A stretch of 64,000 nt of DNA from Flavobacteriales bacterium (GTDB taxonomy: Bacteria; Bacteroidota; Bacteroidia; Flavobacteriales_D; Crocinitomicaceae). The notes under the pieces were generated by a model. That model was not told where the DNA came from. It saw nothing but the letters and a program-made list of their open reading frames with translations, and did not search any database. A program made the position numbers and the translations under genes. Location: positions 1-64,000 of the forward strand of contig VEQH01000011.1 of assembly GCA_018883325.1 (NCBI GenBank). The letters are read 5' to 3'. This document shows, piece after piece, positions 63,182 to 64,000 of this stretch (position 1 is its first letter; the number at the start of each line of letters is the position of its first letter).

Positions 63182-64000
63182 TTACTGTGGGCTGAGGCTC
63201 TCGTAGCCCACTTTATAACTTTCCACACTCGGACAAGAACAAATCAAGTTTCTATCTCCGTATGCATTGTCAACGCGGCGAACCGGTACCCAATATTTGA
63301 ATTCTTTTAAGTAAGGCAAAGGATAAACAGCTTCTTGTGGTGAATATGGATAATTCCAATCTTTGTTGATAATACAATCCGCTGTGTGTGGTGCATTTTT
63401 CAATAAGTTGTTCGATTTATCAGCATGACCGTTTTCAATCTCGCGAATTTCTTCACGGATTTTAATCATTGCAGCGATAAAACGATCTAATTCTTCTTTG
63501 TCCTCCGATTCCGTTGGTTCAATCATCAATGTTCCTGCAACTGGGAACGAAACTGTTGGTGCATGGAAATTGAAATCAATCAAGCGTTTTGCCATATCTG
63601 CAACTTCAACTTCTGAAGTACGTTTGAAATCGCGACAATCTAAAATCATTTCGTGCGCAACCGTTCCATTTTTTCCTGTGTACAAAATATCGTAATGTCC
63701 TTTCAATGAAGCAGCAATGTAATTTGCATTTAAAATTGCATTTTCAGTTGATTCACGTAAGCCAACAGCACCCAACATTTTAATATATCCGTAAGAAATT
63801 AATAAAATCAAGGCACTTCCGTAAGGAGCAGCAGAAACCGCATGAATCGCATTCGAACCACCAGCATCTACAACAGGACTTCCTGGTAAGAATGGAGCTA
63901 AATGCGCAGCCACACCGATTGGACCCATTCCAGGACCACCACCACCGTGAGGGATTGCAAATGTTTTATGTAAATTCAAGTGACAAACATCAGCACCAAT
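63182..64000 (-). CDS. gcvP: Glycine dehydrogenase (decarboxylating), P protein, C-terminal part
   Basis: This 273-codon fragment is the end of GcvP and runs off the right edge of the window. The PLP-lysine region is visible at the window edge ([14 protein letters not shown], then [16 protein letters not shown]), followed by [35 protein letters not shown] and the C-terminal [18 protein letters not shown]. The P protein decarboxylates glycine in the glycine cleavage system and feeds methylene-THF into the one-carbon pool that ThyA and MetH use. The last residues (GYESLSPQ) extend past the usual end and are coded by a small inverted repeat (TGGGCT/AGCCCA). Confidence 0.96.
   Translation of the reverse strand: MGADVCHLNLHKTFAIPHGGGGPGMGPIGVAAHLAPFLPGSPVVDAGGSNAIHAVSAAPYGSALILLISYGYIKMLGAVGLRESTENAILNANYIAASLKGHYDILYTGKNGTVAHEMILDCRDFKRTSEVEVADMAKRLIDFNFHAPTVSFPVAGTLMIEPTESEDKEELDRFIAAMIKIREEIREIENGHADKSNNLLKNAPHTADCIINKDWNYPYSPQEAVYPLPYLKEFKYWVPVRRVDNAYGDRNLICSCPSVESYKVGYESLSPQ

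Noticed and set aside
1..64000. CRISPR array, tRNA or rRNA genes, prophage or full insertion sequence
   Set aside because: No regular repeat-spacer pattern, no cloverleaf-like sequence in the intergenic gaps, and no transposase, integrase or phage structural gene was seen.

Overview
The window is AT-rich chromosomal DNA from a member of the Bacteroidetes, most likely a Flavobacteriales/Crocinitomicaceae-type organism. Supporting signs are many secreted proteins with type IX secretion system (T9SS) C-terminal sorting domains, Bacteroidetes-style promoters (TTTG, about 17-20 bp, TAnnTTTG), a BshB1 bacillithiol enzyme, an HU-CCDC81/SPOR protein, outer-membrane TonB receptors and LytTR two-component signalling. 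No tRNA, rRNA, CRISPR array or complete insertion sequence was seen.

Layout. 1-10 kb: a TrmH/SpoU methyltransferase, then a giant 2510-aa T9SS-exported beta-strand-repeat protein, a 120-bp MITE-like repeat and a decayed ORF. 9.5-11.2 kb: holA-rsmE. 11.4-20.1 kb: an accessory block with a 1739-aa metalloprotease/beta-helix T9SS protein and a 423-aa T9SS protein; their 3' part is tandemly duplicated, giving a truncated remnant and a 437-aa paralogue that carries a C12 homopolymer. 20.2-23.6 kb: membrane flippase-like protein and glycosyltransferase, divergent from ruvC, a small two-TM protein and rnhA. 23.6-27.4 kb: a PKD-repeat protein with a type B sorting domain. 27.5-31.8 kb: a methionine synthase split into two genes behind a SAM-I riboswitch, with a four-helix-bundle (S23/IVP) gene lying between the two halves. 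32-38.2 kb: a DgkA-like kinase, dprA and two tandem paralogous TonB receptors. 38.2-42.2 kb: kdsB, HU-CCDC81/SPOR protein, secreted C1 peptidase, lipoprotein. 42.2-47.6 kb: LVIVD-repeat T9SS protein, NlpC/P60-like protein, OmpR-type regulator, Lys-C-like T9SS serine protease. 47.8-51.9 kb: sucAB. 52-60 kb: SOUL protein, an unknown secreted protein, an LRR/Fn3 T9SS protein and a propeller histidine kinase/LytTR pair. 60-64 kb: thyA-folA, a decayed zeta-toxin-like locus, bshB1 and the 3' part of gcvP.

The housekeeping genes (DNA repair and replication, one-carbon metabolism through MetH/ThyA/FolA/GcvP, the TCA cycle and LPS Kdo activation) look ordinary. The accessory interest lies in the surface proteins and in small repeats. 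Four features are most worth a second look: the recombining T9SS duplication with a possible phase-variable poly-C tract, the IVP-type cassette inside the riboswitch-controlled metH operon, the two nearly identical 120-bp inverted-terminus elements, and the multiply lesioned toxin/partner locus. No clearly new multi-gene system was established.
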